DNA from: Sulfurovum sp.
Lineage (GTDB): Bacteria; Campylobacterota; Campylobacteria; Campylobacterales; Sulfurovaceae
NCBI GenBank assembly: GCA_020525365.1
Contig: JAIZOF010000001.1
Location: 1,015,456 to 1,079,455, forward strand
Length of the DNA stretch: 64,000 nucleotides
Direction of reading: 5' to 3'
The notes beneath the pieces are model-generated. The model had not been told where the DNA came from, ran no database searches, and worked only from the letters and a program-made list of their open reading frames with translations. The translations under genes and the position numbers were made by a program. Numbering within the stretch: the stretch's first letter is position 1; each line of letters opens with the position of its first letter. Shown here piece by piece: positions 17,429 through 25,476 of this stretch.

Positions 17429-20400
17429 ATGACAAAAATGAACAATAAACAGTCTACCTTTGTAGAGAGTAGAAGAACATTTCTGAAAGGAACAGCTTAT
17501 AGCGTTGCAGGTGCGTCATTGGCAACAGGTGTTTTTAAAGCAATTGTTGAGACACCGGCTGAAGCAGAAGAGATAAAGTTCACAGCAACACCATCCACAC
17601 TCTCTTTCTATCCGCCACTTAAGGATTGGGATAGTTTTAAAGAACTTGATGGTAATGATTGGAAACGTGGGGGCATAGGGAGAAATGGTATTGCGAGTGA
17701 GAGCAACAAAGATGGCATTAAGGTCAATGAATTTATGCTTGTTCCCACTGTTTGTAGTAACTGTGAAGCACAGTGTGGTTTGACTGCATGGGTTGAGATT
17801 GGTGAATACAAAAAAACCAAAGATCCAAGAAGCCTTCGTGTCAAGAAATATATGGGTAACCCATTACATGCTGGTTCGCGTGGTCGCAACTGTGCTAAAG
17901 GGTATGCATCTCAATCACAGATGTATGACCCTGATCGTATTCCTTTTCCTCTAAAGAGAGCACCAGGGTCTAAAAGAGGGGAAGGGAAGTGGGTTAGAAC
18001 TACTTGGGATGAAGCAATGGCAACCATTGGGAAGAAGATGCATGATACCCTCAAGAAGGGTGACGAGATGTCAAAAAAGCTTATTATGTACCACGTTGGT
18101 CGTCCAAATGAGAACGGATTTGGTCATAGAATCCCTCACTCTATGGGGTGTGACGGGTATGATTCTCATACCAATATCTGTTCTGCAGGGGCACGTGAAG
18201 GTACAATTCATTGGGCGAATGATGATCGTAACTCTCCAGATTGGGCAAATGCAAAGCTAATTTTCCTTCAATCTTCACATGCGGCAGATGCGGGTCACTA
18301 CTTTCAGCAATCAGCAGGCTACATTGCAGATGCACGTAGAAAAGGTGCAAAGATGATTGTGCTTGATCCAAGACTCTCTAATTCTGCAGGTATTGCAGAT
18401 TTATGGATTCCTATTTGGCCAGGTACAGAAGCAGCACTCTATCTCTATTTGGCCAATAGGGTTCTTAATGAGAAAGATATTAATGGAAATGATCTTGTCA
18501 ACCATGATTTTGTGAAAAACTGGCTTAACTGGGATCAGTTAATGAAAGACAGAGAGCAGCTTGCATTTATGGTTAAAGAAGGTATCATCAAGACAATACC
18601 TCAAGATGAAAGCTATGAAAGCTATATTAAAATGATGCAAGAACTGTATGCACCATATACCAAAGAATTTGTTACTAAAGAGTGTAAATTGGAAGGTTAT
18701 GAGCATAAGCTAGATGAGCTTTATGATATGTTTATTGATGCGGGTGACAGGGTTGCAAGTTTCTTGTGGAGAGCTGGAACGATTGGTCATAGGGGTGGAT
18801 GGATGAATACTAGAGCTGGCTTCCTGCCGTTAGCACTTAGGGGTGCAATGCGTGGTGATGTTGGAGGAGTCGGTATGCATCATTGGCACGTTATTTCCGT
18901 TAATGGTAAGGGTGACGCAGCAACAGTGGCAGGAGAAGCACCAGCAAGAGTTGACGTATGGAATGAGATTGCATGGCCACCTGAGTATCCTCTCAGCACA
19001 TATGAAATGTCCCATATTATGCCACACCTGCTCCTTGATGATGAGTGGAGAGCAAAATGGAAGCAAAAAGGCTTAACGCAGATTCCAGATAAGTTAGCGG
19101 TATGGATTCCACGTATGTATAACCCTGTTTGGATTAATCCAGATGGATTTAGGTGGATTGAGGCACTTAAGCGTGAAGATAAGATTGAATTGAGTTTCAA
19201 TCTTTCACCAATATGGTCAGAGACCAATTGGTTCTGTGATTATATTCTGCCTGTCGGTTTGGTAGGAGAGAGGCATGATCAGTCATCTGAGCCTACAAAG
19301 CCAGCAAGATGGCTCTCATTTAAAAATCCTGCACTGAGAGTAGCGCTTGAGAAAAATGGATGGAAGCCAAAAGATCCTGCACGTGCTACACTTGAAGCGC
19401 ATATGGCAGCAGGTCTTGGTGAAATCTGGGAAGAGGTTGAATTTTGGGCAAATATCATGGTACACCATGTTGATCCTGATGGAAGTCTTGGTATCAGAAA
19501 ATACTGGGCATCAAAAGAAGATCCGAGTAGAGCAGTAACCATTCCTGAATGGTATCAGGCAGCACTTGGAAAACTGCCAAACCTCAGAAAAGTAGCAAAG
19601 ATGAAATACCCTGATTCTAAGTATCCTAACTATGAGATGATGAGAGATATGGGTACATGGCTTGAGGAAGATCATGTCTATAAGCCACAAGAGAGACCAC
19701 TTAAGAAAGTTGGTAGAAATTTCATTGCACATGGGCATGAATATGATGAAAATGAAGTAGAGATTAATGAGTTTGGCACAATTCTTGTGAAGGATCATGT
19801 CTTTGGTGGCAAAAAGAAGATTGGTGTTGTTGTAGAGGGTGAAGAGAAGCAGGGATTCCATACACTCAGTGGAAAACTGGAATTCTATTCCAAGTGGTTT
19901 GCGCAGTGGAAATGGCCTGAGTATGCGGTACCATTCTATCCAAGAAACAAAGCAGAGCGTAAAAAGTATGTTCACCTTGTTACACAAGTACACCATGATT
20001 TTATTAAGAAGGATAATGAGTTCGCACTTAATACAGTATTTAGACTACCATACAATATTCATACCCGTTCAGTGAACTCCAAGCATTTAATGGAGATTAG
20101 CCAGAACCATAATCCAGTTTGGATTAATACAGAAGATGCAAAACGTATGGGAATTAAGCGTGGTGAAGCAATTAAGGTAACCATTGAAGATACAGTTTCT
20201 GGTCTTGAATCAGGTTACTTTATTGCGATGGCAATTCCAACAGAGGCGACTATGCCTGGTGTTCTTGCCTGTTCGCATCATGCGGGAAGATGGAAGCTGA
20301 AGAATGCAGTTGAGATTCCTGGCTTTAAGCACAAACTTGGTGTATTGGGATTGGGTGCACCACTATATAATATGACTATGGATGGTAAGATTGGTACGCT

Positions 20401-20782
20401 TAATCCAAAAGAAGATCTAAAAGAAGGTATGTTGGCACGCAGAGATACTTGGCAGTTTAAAGAATACAACAAAGATCTTGATAATATTTGGTGGGATGGT
20501 CTTAGTGGTGCATGGCAGAATGCTGTCGCACCATCACACCCAGATCCAATTGCAGGTAACCATGCTTGGCATCAGAAAGTACGCATAGAAAAAGCTGGTT
20601 CTGGTGATAAGATTGGTGATATTTATGTTAACTATGAAAATAATTATAAAGTCTATCAGGCATGGAGAGATAAACTGACACGCCCTCTTGCCAAAGGTGA
20701 TACACTTAGAAGACCAGTACATATGAAGCGTCCAGCAGTACCTCTGTCTCTTAAGGCATACTCGGTGGATATTAAAGCATAA
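17429..20782 (+). CDS. Tat-exported molybdopterin oxidoreductase catalytic subunit (polysulfide/sulfur reductase-like)
   Basis: A large (1117-residue) Mo-bis-MGD enzyme. The Tat signal SRRTFLKG begins at residue 14. A proximal [4Fe-4S] site follows: C109, C112, C116 and C155 (CSNCEAQC ... NCAKG). The segment SHTNICSAGAREG puts a cysteine, C251, at the expected Mo-ligand position, as in Psr/Phs/Ttr/Arr-type enzymes. The C-terminal MGD-binding domain contains HTRSVNSKHL. With PsrB- and NrfD-like partners it forms a periplasm-facing quinone-linked complex. Polysulfide, sulfur, tetrathionate or thiosulfate are plausible substrates, and direction (reductase or oxidase) is unknown. It is longer than PsrA/PhsA (about 750-800 residues) and nearer TtrA/ArrA/SreA in size. 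Confidence 0.9.
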   Translation: MTKMNNKQSTFVESRRTFLKGTAYSVAGASLATGVFKAIVETPAEAEEIKFTATPSTLSFYPPLKDWDSFKELDGNDWKRGGIGRNGIASESNKDGIKVNEFMLVPTVCSNCEAQCGLTAWVEIGEYKKTKDPRSLRVKKYMGNPLHAGSRGRNCAKGYASQSQMYDPDRIPFPLKRAPGSKRGEGKWVRTTWDEAMATIGKKMHDTLKKGDEMSKKLIMYHVGRPNENGFGHRIPHSMGCDGYDSHTNICSAGAREGTIHWANDDRNSPDWANAKLIFLQSSHAADAGHYFQQSAGYIADARRKGAKMIVLDPRLSNSAGIADLWIPIWPGTEAALYLYLANRVLNEKDINGNDLVNHDFVKNWLNWDQLMKDREQLAFMVKEGIIKTIPQDESYESYIKMMQELYAPYTKEFVTKECKLEGYEHKLDELYDMFIDAGDRVASFLWRAGTIGHRGGWMNTRAGFLPLALRGAMRGDVGGVGMHHWHVISVNGKGDAATVAGEAPARVDVWNEIAWPPEYPLSTYEMSHIMPHLLLDDEWRAKWKQKGLTQIPDKLAVWIPRMYNPVWINPDGFRWIEALKREDKIELSFNLSPIWSETNWFCDYILPVGLVGERHDQSSEPTKPARWLSFKNPALRVALEKNGWKPKDPARATLEAHMAAGLGEIWEEVEFWANIMVHHVDPDGSLGIRKYWASKEDPSRAVTIPEWYQAALGKLPNLRKVAKMKYPDSKYPNYEMMRDMGTWLEEDHVYKPQERPLKKVGRNFIAHGHEYDENEVEINEFGTILVKDHVFGGKKKIGVVVEGEEKQGFHTLSGKLEFYSKWFAQWKWPEYAVPFYPRNKAERKKYVHLVTQVHHDFIKKDNEFALNTVFRLPYNIHTRSVNSKHLMEISQNHNPVWINTEDAKRMGIKRGEAIKVTIEDTVSGLESGYFIAMAIPTEATMPGVLACSHHAGRWKLKNAVEIPGFKHKLGVLGLGAPLYNMTMDGKIGTLNPKEDLKEGMLARRDTWQFKEYNKDLDNIWWDGLSGAWQNAVAPSHPDPIAGNHAWHQKVRIEKAGSGDKIGDIYVNYENNYKVYQAWRDKLTRPLAKGDTLRRPVHMKRPAVPLSLKAYSVDIKA

Positions 20783-20796
20783 TTTTTTATTGTTTA

Positions 20797-20816
20797 GGAA
20801 CGGTCTCTCCCGTTCC
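20797..20816 (+). terminator. Hairpin after the catalytic subunit gene
   Basis: GGAACGG (20797-20803) pairs with CCGTTCC (20810-20816) across a 6-nt loop. No long T-tract follows, so it may be a partial terminator or mRNA-stabilising hairpin separating the three structural genes from the accessory genes. The upstream TTTTTTA run would serve the opposite strand. Confidence 0.55.
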
Positions 20817-20929
20817 TGTTATGTATCATTTCCTAGATAACTTATTTTTGTTAAGCATGATTTATTTTGAAAGTGATATAGTTTGCTATAATATTATATA
20901 CTGAAGAAAACAATAATTGAAAGTAAAAT

Positions 20930-21586
20930 ATGAATCAAATGTTAAAAGATATTGATAACCGTATTGCTCTTTATGGTCTTACCTCTAGGTTAATGATGAT
21001 GGAGACTGATGAAGTATTCTTGGATCAGCTTGAGGAGGATGAAGATTTTCTTTCATTGTTACCAAACTATAGAGATTGGGACAAGCGCACTAAACTGAGC
21101 AAAAAAGAGCTAGTAAATCAATATTATAATGTTGACTTTGCCAATCTCTTTATTATGCACCTGGTTCCCTATGAGAGCTTTTATGTGCGTGATGATCAGA
21201 TGATTGAAAGTGGTGGAGATAACCCAGTACTTTCGCTTTATAATGCACTTGATTTCCGTGTAGAGTTAGAGAAGGCAAGGGTAGTTAGTCCTGACCATAT
21301 TGGTGTGGAGCTTGAGTTTATGTATATGCTCTGCAATGCACAGAAGAAAGCATTGAAAGAGAATGATACAGAAGCAGTTTATGAACTACTTAGTGTTCAA
21401 AGAGGTTTTCTTAAAGATCACCTCCTTGAGTGGGCACCAATGTTTCTTATTAATGCTAAAAGAGAGTCACGTACACCACTTTATCATGATGGCACAGAAT
21501 TGACATTGGAGTTTTTGCTTAGTGACTATGAGTATGTAGTTTCTCAATGGAAAGAGCAGTATTTGCAAGAGAAAGAATGGGTCTAA
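20930..21586 (+). CDS. TorD-family molybdoenzyme chaperone
   Basis: A 218-residue mostly helical protein of the TorD/DmsD/NarJ family of chaperones, which bind Tat signals and apo-molybdoenzymes before cofactor insertion and export. Support comes from the pattern YYNVDFANLFIMHLVPYESFY and the late DHLLEWAP segment, which is characteristic of the family. The adjacent Tat-exported molybdoenzyme is the obvious client. The stop overlaps the next gene start (TAATG). Confidence 0.85.
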   Translation: MNQMLKDIDNRIALYGLTSRLMMMETDEVFLDQLEEDEDFLSLLPNYRDWDKRTKLSKKELVNQYYNVDFANLFIMHLVPYESFYVRDDQMIESGGDNPVLSLYNALDFRVELEKARVVSPDHIGVELEFMYMLCNAQKKALKENDTEAVYELLSVQRGFLKDHLLEWAPMFLINAKRESRTPLYHDGTELTLEFLLSDYEYVVSQWKEQYLQEKEWV

Positions 21587-22710
21587 TGAGACTCCATTTT
21601 GATGTGACACACTGTGTCCGAGCAACAAGTAAATTTTCTGAGTGTGCCAAATGCGTAGAGTCGACTGGTGGGCTTGTTCTAATAAAAGAGCAGTTACCAA
21701 TTTTTTCTAAAAGTATGGGTGTAGAGGCTGCTGCTTGTGTGGGAGCATGTCCAACAGAGGCTTTCTCTCTTTCAGATTTCTCTGTAACAGAATTTTTCTT
21801 TACATTTCTTGATACTAAAGCCAAAGTAATCTCACGTAAACTTAATATTCCTTGTCTTTCTGTATTGAGTGTAGAGCATCTGATATCTCTTGCATTAGGA
21901 AGTGATGAGACGATTACACTTGATCTTAATGACTATGAGAGAGAAAGCCATCTTTTTGAATGTATTGTTACACGCATAGAGGAAGCAAATTTTGTACTCT
22001 CATCTTTTTCAAACAAGAGACTGGCTGTCAATATAGAAGAGACTATTATTGGAAGCAAATATGATAAAGATGTGGATGATGCAGTTTCTGATAGAAGAGT
22101 ATTTTTACGCGATACAATTTCCCTGAAGGGAGTGATTAGGCAAAAAAAATCATTTGAAGATGCCATTGAGTCGGATGAACTTCATCATTTTGAGATTGAT
22201 GCCTCTATGACACAGAAGATTAAAGACAAACACCTACCCGATAAACGGAAAATACTCTTTACAATGCTTAAATATATCAAAAAACCCAAAGTATATGAAG
22301 TATTGGTAGAAAAAGATATTGGCTTTACCTCCCAAAAATTTATTGATGAGAGTTGTACAAACTGTCAGGTATGCTACCGTATTTGTCCAACAGGGGCACT
22401 TGGTTCGAACAAAAAATTTTCACTAATTCATTTTGATGCAATGCTCTGTATCAAATGTCATCTCTGTCATGATGTCTGTGAACCTGATGCTATTCAATTG
22501 CAACCTGGTTTTGAGGTTAAGGAGTTCTTTGAGCCTACTCAAAAGACACTGGCAACCTTTAGTATCAAACGATGTAATGAATGTGGCAATCCTTTTACTT
22601 ATCTTGGAGGAGAACAAACTTGCCCTCGATGCCTGATTGAAGAGGGAGAGGCAATATTTTTGCATGAGAATGCATTGAAATTAGAGAAAAAAAATGAAGA
22701 GAAAAGATAG
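21586..22710 (+). CDS. Cytoplasmic polyferredoxin-type accessory protein
   Basis: A 374-residue protein with an N-terminal cysteine-rich part (CVRATSKFSECAKC ... ACVGACPTEAF) and a C-terminal pair of [4Fe-4S] motifs (CTNCQVCYRICP; CIKCHLCHDVC), ending in a CNEC...CPRC zinc-ribbon-like tail. There is no signal peptide. Similar ferredoxin-like genes accompany Campylobacterota molybdoenzyme clusters, where a maturation or electron-supply role is usually assumed; neither is proven here. The ATG at 21586 overlaps the torD stop. An ATG nine bases earlier is possible. Confidence 0.8.
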   Translation: MRLHFDVTHCVRATSKFSECAKCVESTGGLVLIKEQLPIFSKSMGVEAAACVGACPTEAFSLSDFSVTEFFFTFLDTKAKVISRKLNIPCLSVLSVEHLISLALGSDETITLDLNDYERESHLFECIVTRIEEANFVLSSFSNKRLAVNIEETIIGSKYDKDVDDAVSDRRVFLRDTISLKGVIRQKKSFEDAIESDELHHFEIDASMTQKIKDKHLPDKRKILFTMLKYIKKPKVYEVLVEKDIGFTSQKFIDESCTNCQVCYRICPTGALGSNKKFSLIHFDAMLCIKCHLCHDVCEPDAIQLQPGFEVKEFFEPTQKTLATFSIKRCNECGNPFTYLGGEQTCPRCLIEEGEAIFLHENALKLEKKNEEKR

Positions 22711-22745
22711 ATTTCTCTTTGAAAATTTCCAAAGGAATTTTTACA

Positions 22746-23216
22746 ATGCAGCCTCATGAAATAAGACCCGATACCCATTTGTGTACTATTCTTGGCTATA
22801 ATGCTCAGACAGGCTATATGCGAAAGTATTTTAATAAGATACTTAAAGACAACAGCATTAATGCTACAGCAATTGCATTAAATATTACTGATGATCACTT
22901 TAATTTTACTATGCAGAATATTGTACAGTCAAAGGTAGACAAGATGATGCTTGAAAAGGAGTTTCAATCTAAAAGTATCCAGTATTGCACTGTGCTCAAC
23001 GAAACAGCACATCGGGAACAACGTGTAGACTTTATTGAAATAAAACTAGGAAAAATATATGGATATTGCCTAGACGATAAAGTGAAATTACTCTTTAAGA
23101 GATTAGAGTTCCTTGATGATCAGATTCTTTTTGTGGCAAAGATGATGCTGATTGCTAACCGGTGGTTTGATTCAAAAATTGATATGGATAAGATTCCACT
23201 ACTAATAGGAGAATAA
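22746..23216 (+). CDS. Unknown molybdoenzyme-operon protein, possible AroE substrate-domain-like fold
   Basis: A 156-residue soluble protein not assigned to any family with confidence. The first 70 residues run strand-helix-strand-helix (THLCTILGYN, MRKYFNKILKDNSI, ATAIALNITDD). This loosely resembles the N-terminal substrate-binding lobe of shikimate dehydrogenases, but the NPxxHSxSPxxHN motif is not present and there is no NADP domain. Start ATG at 22746 has AAAGGA upstream; a TTG nine codons earlier is less likely. Genes on both sides are packed tightly, so it should be an accessory of the molybdoenzyme. The fold comparison is by eye only. Confidence 0.7.
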   Translation: MQPHEIRPDTHLCTILGYNAQTGYMRKYFNKILKDNSINATAIALNITDDHFNFTMQNIVQSKVDKMMLEKEFQSKSIQYCTVLNETAHREQRVDFIEIKLGKIYGYCLDDKVKLLFKRLEFLDDQILFVAKMMLIANRWFDSKIDMDKIPLLIGE

Positions 23217-23217
23217 T

Positions 23218-23706
23218 ATGGGTGAAAGAGATATGAATGATATACGAAAAGAGTTTGATGATTTAAATCTGGAAAATTTTGCTGGTGGAAATCCTGCATT
23301 TTGTCCAGATGGACAGTGTGATACAGAAGAAGTAGACTTGCAGGACTATCCTTCCTATACAGAGGCACTCTATGCTAAATTAATTTCTCCATATGTAAGT
23401 GGTATCTATATCTCACGTTGGGACATTAAAGAGATTGCGCTTGCAGCAGGTGACTCCATGGCAATTCATCCACGTAAACGTATGTTTGAGTTATTGATGA
23501 AATATGCGACAAGTCGTGAAAATATGCAGGCAGTACTTGATGCACTTGAAAATCATATGGAGGAGAAGATTAGCATCTACGAAGAGTTTATGGCAAGCTT
23601 TCCTGCAAGCAAAGAGATTTTTAAGCCCAAGATAGATAAGGCACGCAAAACCATAAAGATTTTTCCTCAGATTATTGAAGAGTATTTTTTAGAAGATATA
23701 GTATAG
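23218..23706 (+). CDS. Unknown acidic accessory protein of the molybdoenzyme operon
   Basis: A 162-residue soluble, mostly helical, acidic protein that I do not recognise. Near the N-terminus it has two cysteines in NPAFCPDGQCDTEE, followed by a helix-rich region and the basic motif GDSMAIHPRKRMFELLMKYA. The start ATG, 1 nt after the previous stop, has AGGAGAA upstream. Being last in the operon after TorD and polyferredoxin genes, it may assist assembly of the molybdoenzyme. The helical make-up could also suit a distant TorD relative, which is speculation. Confidence 0.7.
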   Translation: MGERDMNDIRKEFDDLNLENFAGGNPAFCPDGQCDTEEVDLQDYPSYTEALYAKLISPYVSGIYISRWDIKEIALAAGDSMAIHPRKRMFELLMKYATSRENMQAVLDALENHMEEKISIYEEFMASFPASKEIFKPKIDKARKTIKIFPQIIEEYFLEDIV

Positions 23707-23785
23707 AAAAGAGATTTATACTCTCATCCTATTAAGATATATTGTGGGCATATGGTTTTCTCATTAAATCAATAGTAAGTTTATA

Positions 23786-24277
23786 TTAAAAAAACTTTTC
23801 AACTCCCATTAAGATAGCAACACAGAGTAATCCCCCTGCAATACCAGAGAGCATGCTGCTAAGTACAATACCGAGTCCCCCTTTCTTAAAGGTATATGCT
23901 ATCCAACCGATAGTTGAAGGTTTCCATACCTGAAAGAGAGTAAATGAGGCAAAAGAAAGTACTATGCTTAACCATATAGTATGGGGAAAGAGGAGTGTCA
24001 CAGTAGTCGAAAGTGTAATTATTAAACTTATCCATACACCTACAACATTATCTATTGTTATCTCCTTGTAGTCAGACTCAGGGTGACTTCTGACATATTT
24101 ATTGACCTCAAAAATACTAATAATTCCCATAGTAAATGTTAGCATAAAAAAGGTTTTCATGCCTGCTATCTGTAGTAAAGGAAGGGCAATAAGTACAGCA
24201 AGGAGTGTTGCCATTCTTCTTGGTTTGGGTAGCATGCCTGTGCCTAAAAAGGTAATGAAGAGTTTGTGTGCATTCAT
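23786..24277 (-). CDS. PgpA-like membrane protein lacking the usual acidic active-site residues
   Basis: A 163-residue protein with the size, four-helix layout and landmarks of phosphatidylglycerophosphatase A: GTGMLPK at the N-terminus, ITIDNVVGVW in the middle, VWKPSTIGW and GGLGIVLSSMLSG late. Signature positions are altered. PGTxGS has become RRMATL, the DE of xxxDExxGxW is DN, the D before WKP is Q, and the MxDDxxAG pair is SS. Conserved genomic position (ispDF, regulator, ATP-sulfurylase homologue, pgpA, as in Campylobacter jejuni) marks it as the pgpA locus. Activity on phosphatidylglycerophosphate is doubtful. The frame is intact, so it is not simply decayed. Confidence 0.75.
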   Translation of the reverse strand: MNAHKLFITFLGTGMLPKPRRMATLLAVLIALPLLQIAGMKTFFMLTFTMGIISIFEVNKYVRSHPESDYKEITIDNVVGVWISLIITLSTTVTLLFPHTIWLSIVLSFASFTLFQVWKPSTIGWIAYTFKKGGLGIVLSSMLSGIAGGLLCVAILMGVEKFF

Positions 24278-24284
24278 GATTTTC

Positions 24285-25463
24285 CTATGTGAGTGATGAA
24301 GTCTGATAGAGCTCTATGAGCTTGAGATAGAACTGCTCTTCACTCTGCTGTTCAAGTAGACCAGAACCAGGCATGAGTGAGTAGTGCATCTCTTGAAGAT
24401 TTTCAAAACGTTCAGGAAAGAGTGAGGCAAGAATATTGGCAGAAACCTCTTTTCGTACTAAAATTGATGGTGGAATGAGACCACTTTGAATTAGTCTCAT
24501 AATTGATTCGCTATGATAGTGAACATGATGATGTTGTCCATGTGGGCAGGTTTGAGTACTGACAAGAGTTTTGCAGGTATCGCAATAGACATACTCATCA
24601 ACAGTTTTGATATGGATTCCAATATTCTTGCAGTGATCAAAAACAGAATTAAGACGATTTTGATCATAGTAAAGTCCAAGTCCACCATGATTTTTTCCAA
24701 TCACCAACTGATGACAACCATAGTTTTTTGCAAGTAATGCATCAAGAATAAGTTCATTATAGCCTGCGAAAATATAAGTATTCTCAAAAGGTAAAATAAG
24801 TACTTTATTTCGTGGAATAAAATTATCAACAAATCGTGCAAGTGCCTGATAGCGGATATCATAACGCAATCCTTCATTGGTAAAAGGTTTTCTTAGAAAG
24901 ATTACAAGTAAATCAGAATCGCTAATGGCTTGTCGTATCATACGCTCATGAGCACGGTTAAGAGGATTGGCAGCAATCATCATAGAGGAGATAAATTTTG
25001 CACCAGTGCGAGTAATCATTTGCTTGATACGCTTGATGTTGCCTTCAACGAGAGGGTACTCCACATGATATGGACCACATACAGCAATTTCTCCTAGCCT
25101 AGAAGTAGTATTTTTGACACCTGGATGGGAGGGATCTGATGTACCATATATATTGTAAAGACGCTGTTTAGGATTGATAGAAAATATTTCATCTACAGTC
25201 AGTTCACCAACTTTTTTTCCTTCATTGATAAGATCTACCACTTCATCTTTTTGTAACATTTTGAGTACTTTTCTGTTCTTTTCTCCTTTGGGTGCGAGCA
25301 CAAAAGCAAAAGGAAAAGGTACTCCTTTGTAGAACTGTGTATGGTCTACTTCATTTGCCTCAGACTGGTTCATAAGTTTATCAACAGGAAAGATAAGTCC
25401 TGCCTGAACAAGTGCAAGTGTGGAGAGGGCTTCAGTATCGATATAGAGTGATCTGTTTTTCAT
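24285..25463 (-). CDS. ATP-sulfurylase (sulfate adenylyltransferase) homologue with altered active site
   Basis: A 392-residue homologue of dissimilatory-type ATP sulfurylase. It keeps the general fold markers (TSDPSHPGV, CPHGQHHHVHYHSES, a GSGLLEQ tail). The catalytic QTRNPxHRxH motif reads MIAANPLNRAHER, with Q, R and the first His lost, and GRDHAG reads GKNHGG. I start at the ATG at 25463, which has AAGGA 7 nt upstream; the longer open frame runs back into the regulator gene. It lies 8 nt from the pgpA-like gene. C. jejuni has an annotated sulfate adenylyltransferase at the same place. Its real reaction is uncertain. Confidence 0.78.
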   Translation of the reverse strand: MKNRSLYIDTEALSTLALVQAGLIFPVDKLMNQSEANEVDHTQFYKGVPFPFAFVLAPKGEKNRKVLKMLQKDEVVDLINEGKKVGELTVDEIFSINPKQRLYNIYGTSDPSHPGVKNTTSRLGEIAVCGPYHVEYPLVEGNIKRIKQMITRTGAKFISSMMIAANPLNRAHERMIRQAISDSDLLVIFLRKPFTNEGLRYDIRYQALARFVDNFIPRNKVLILPFENTYIFAGYNELILDALLAKNYGCHQLVIGKNHGGLGLYYDQNRLNSVFDHCKNIGIHIKTVDEYVYCDTCKTLVSTQTCPHGQHHHVHYHSESIMRLIQSGLIPPSILVRKEVSANILASLFPERFENLQEMHYSLMPGSGLLEQQSEEQFYLKLIELYQTSSLT

Positions 25464-25476
25464 AGACATTCCTTGC

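Noticed and set aside
19511-19996. A 161-codon antisense frame inside the molybdoenzyme gene
   Set aside because: It lies wholly opposite conserved coding sequence and has low-complexity Ile/Leu/His composition typical of a shadow frame.
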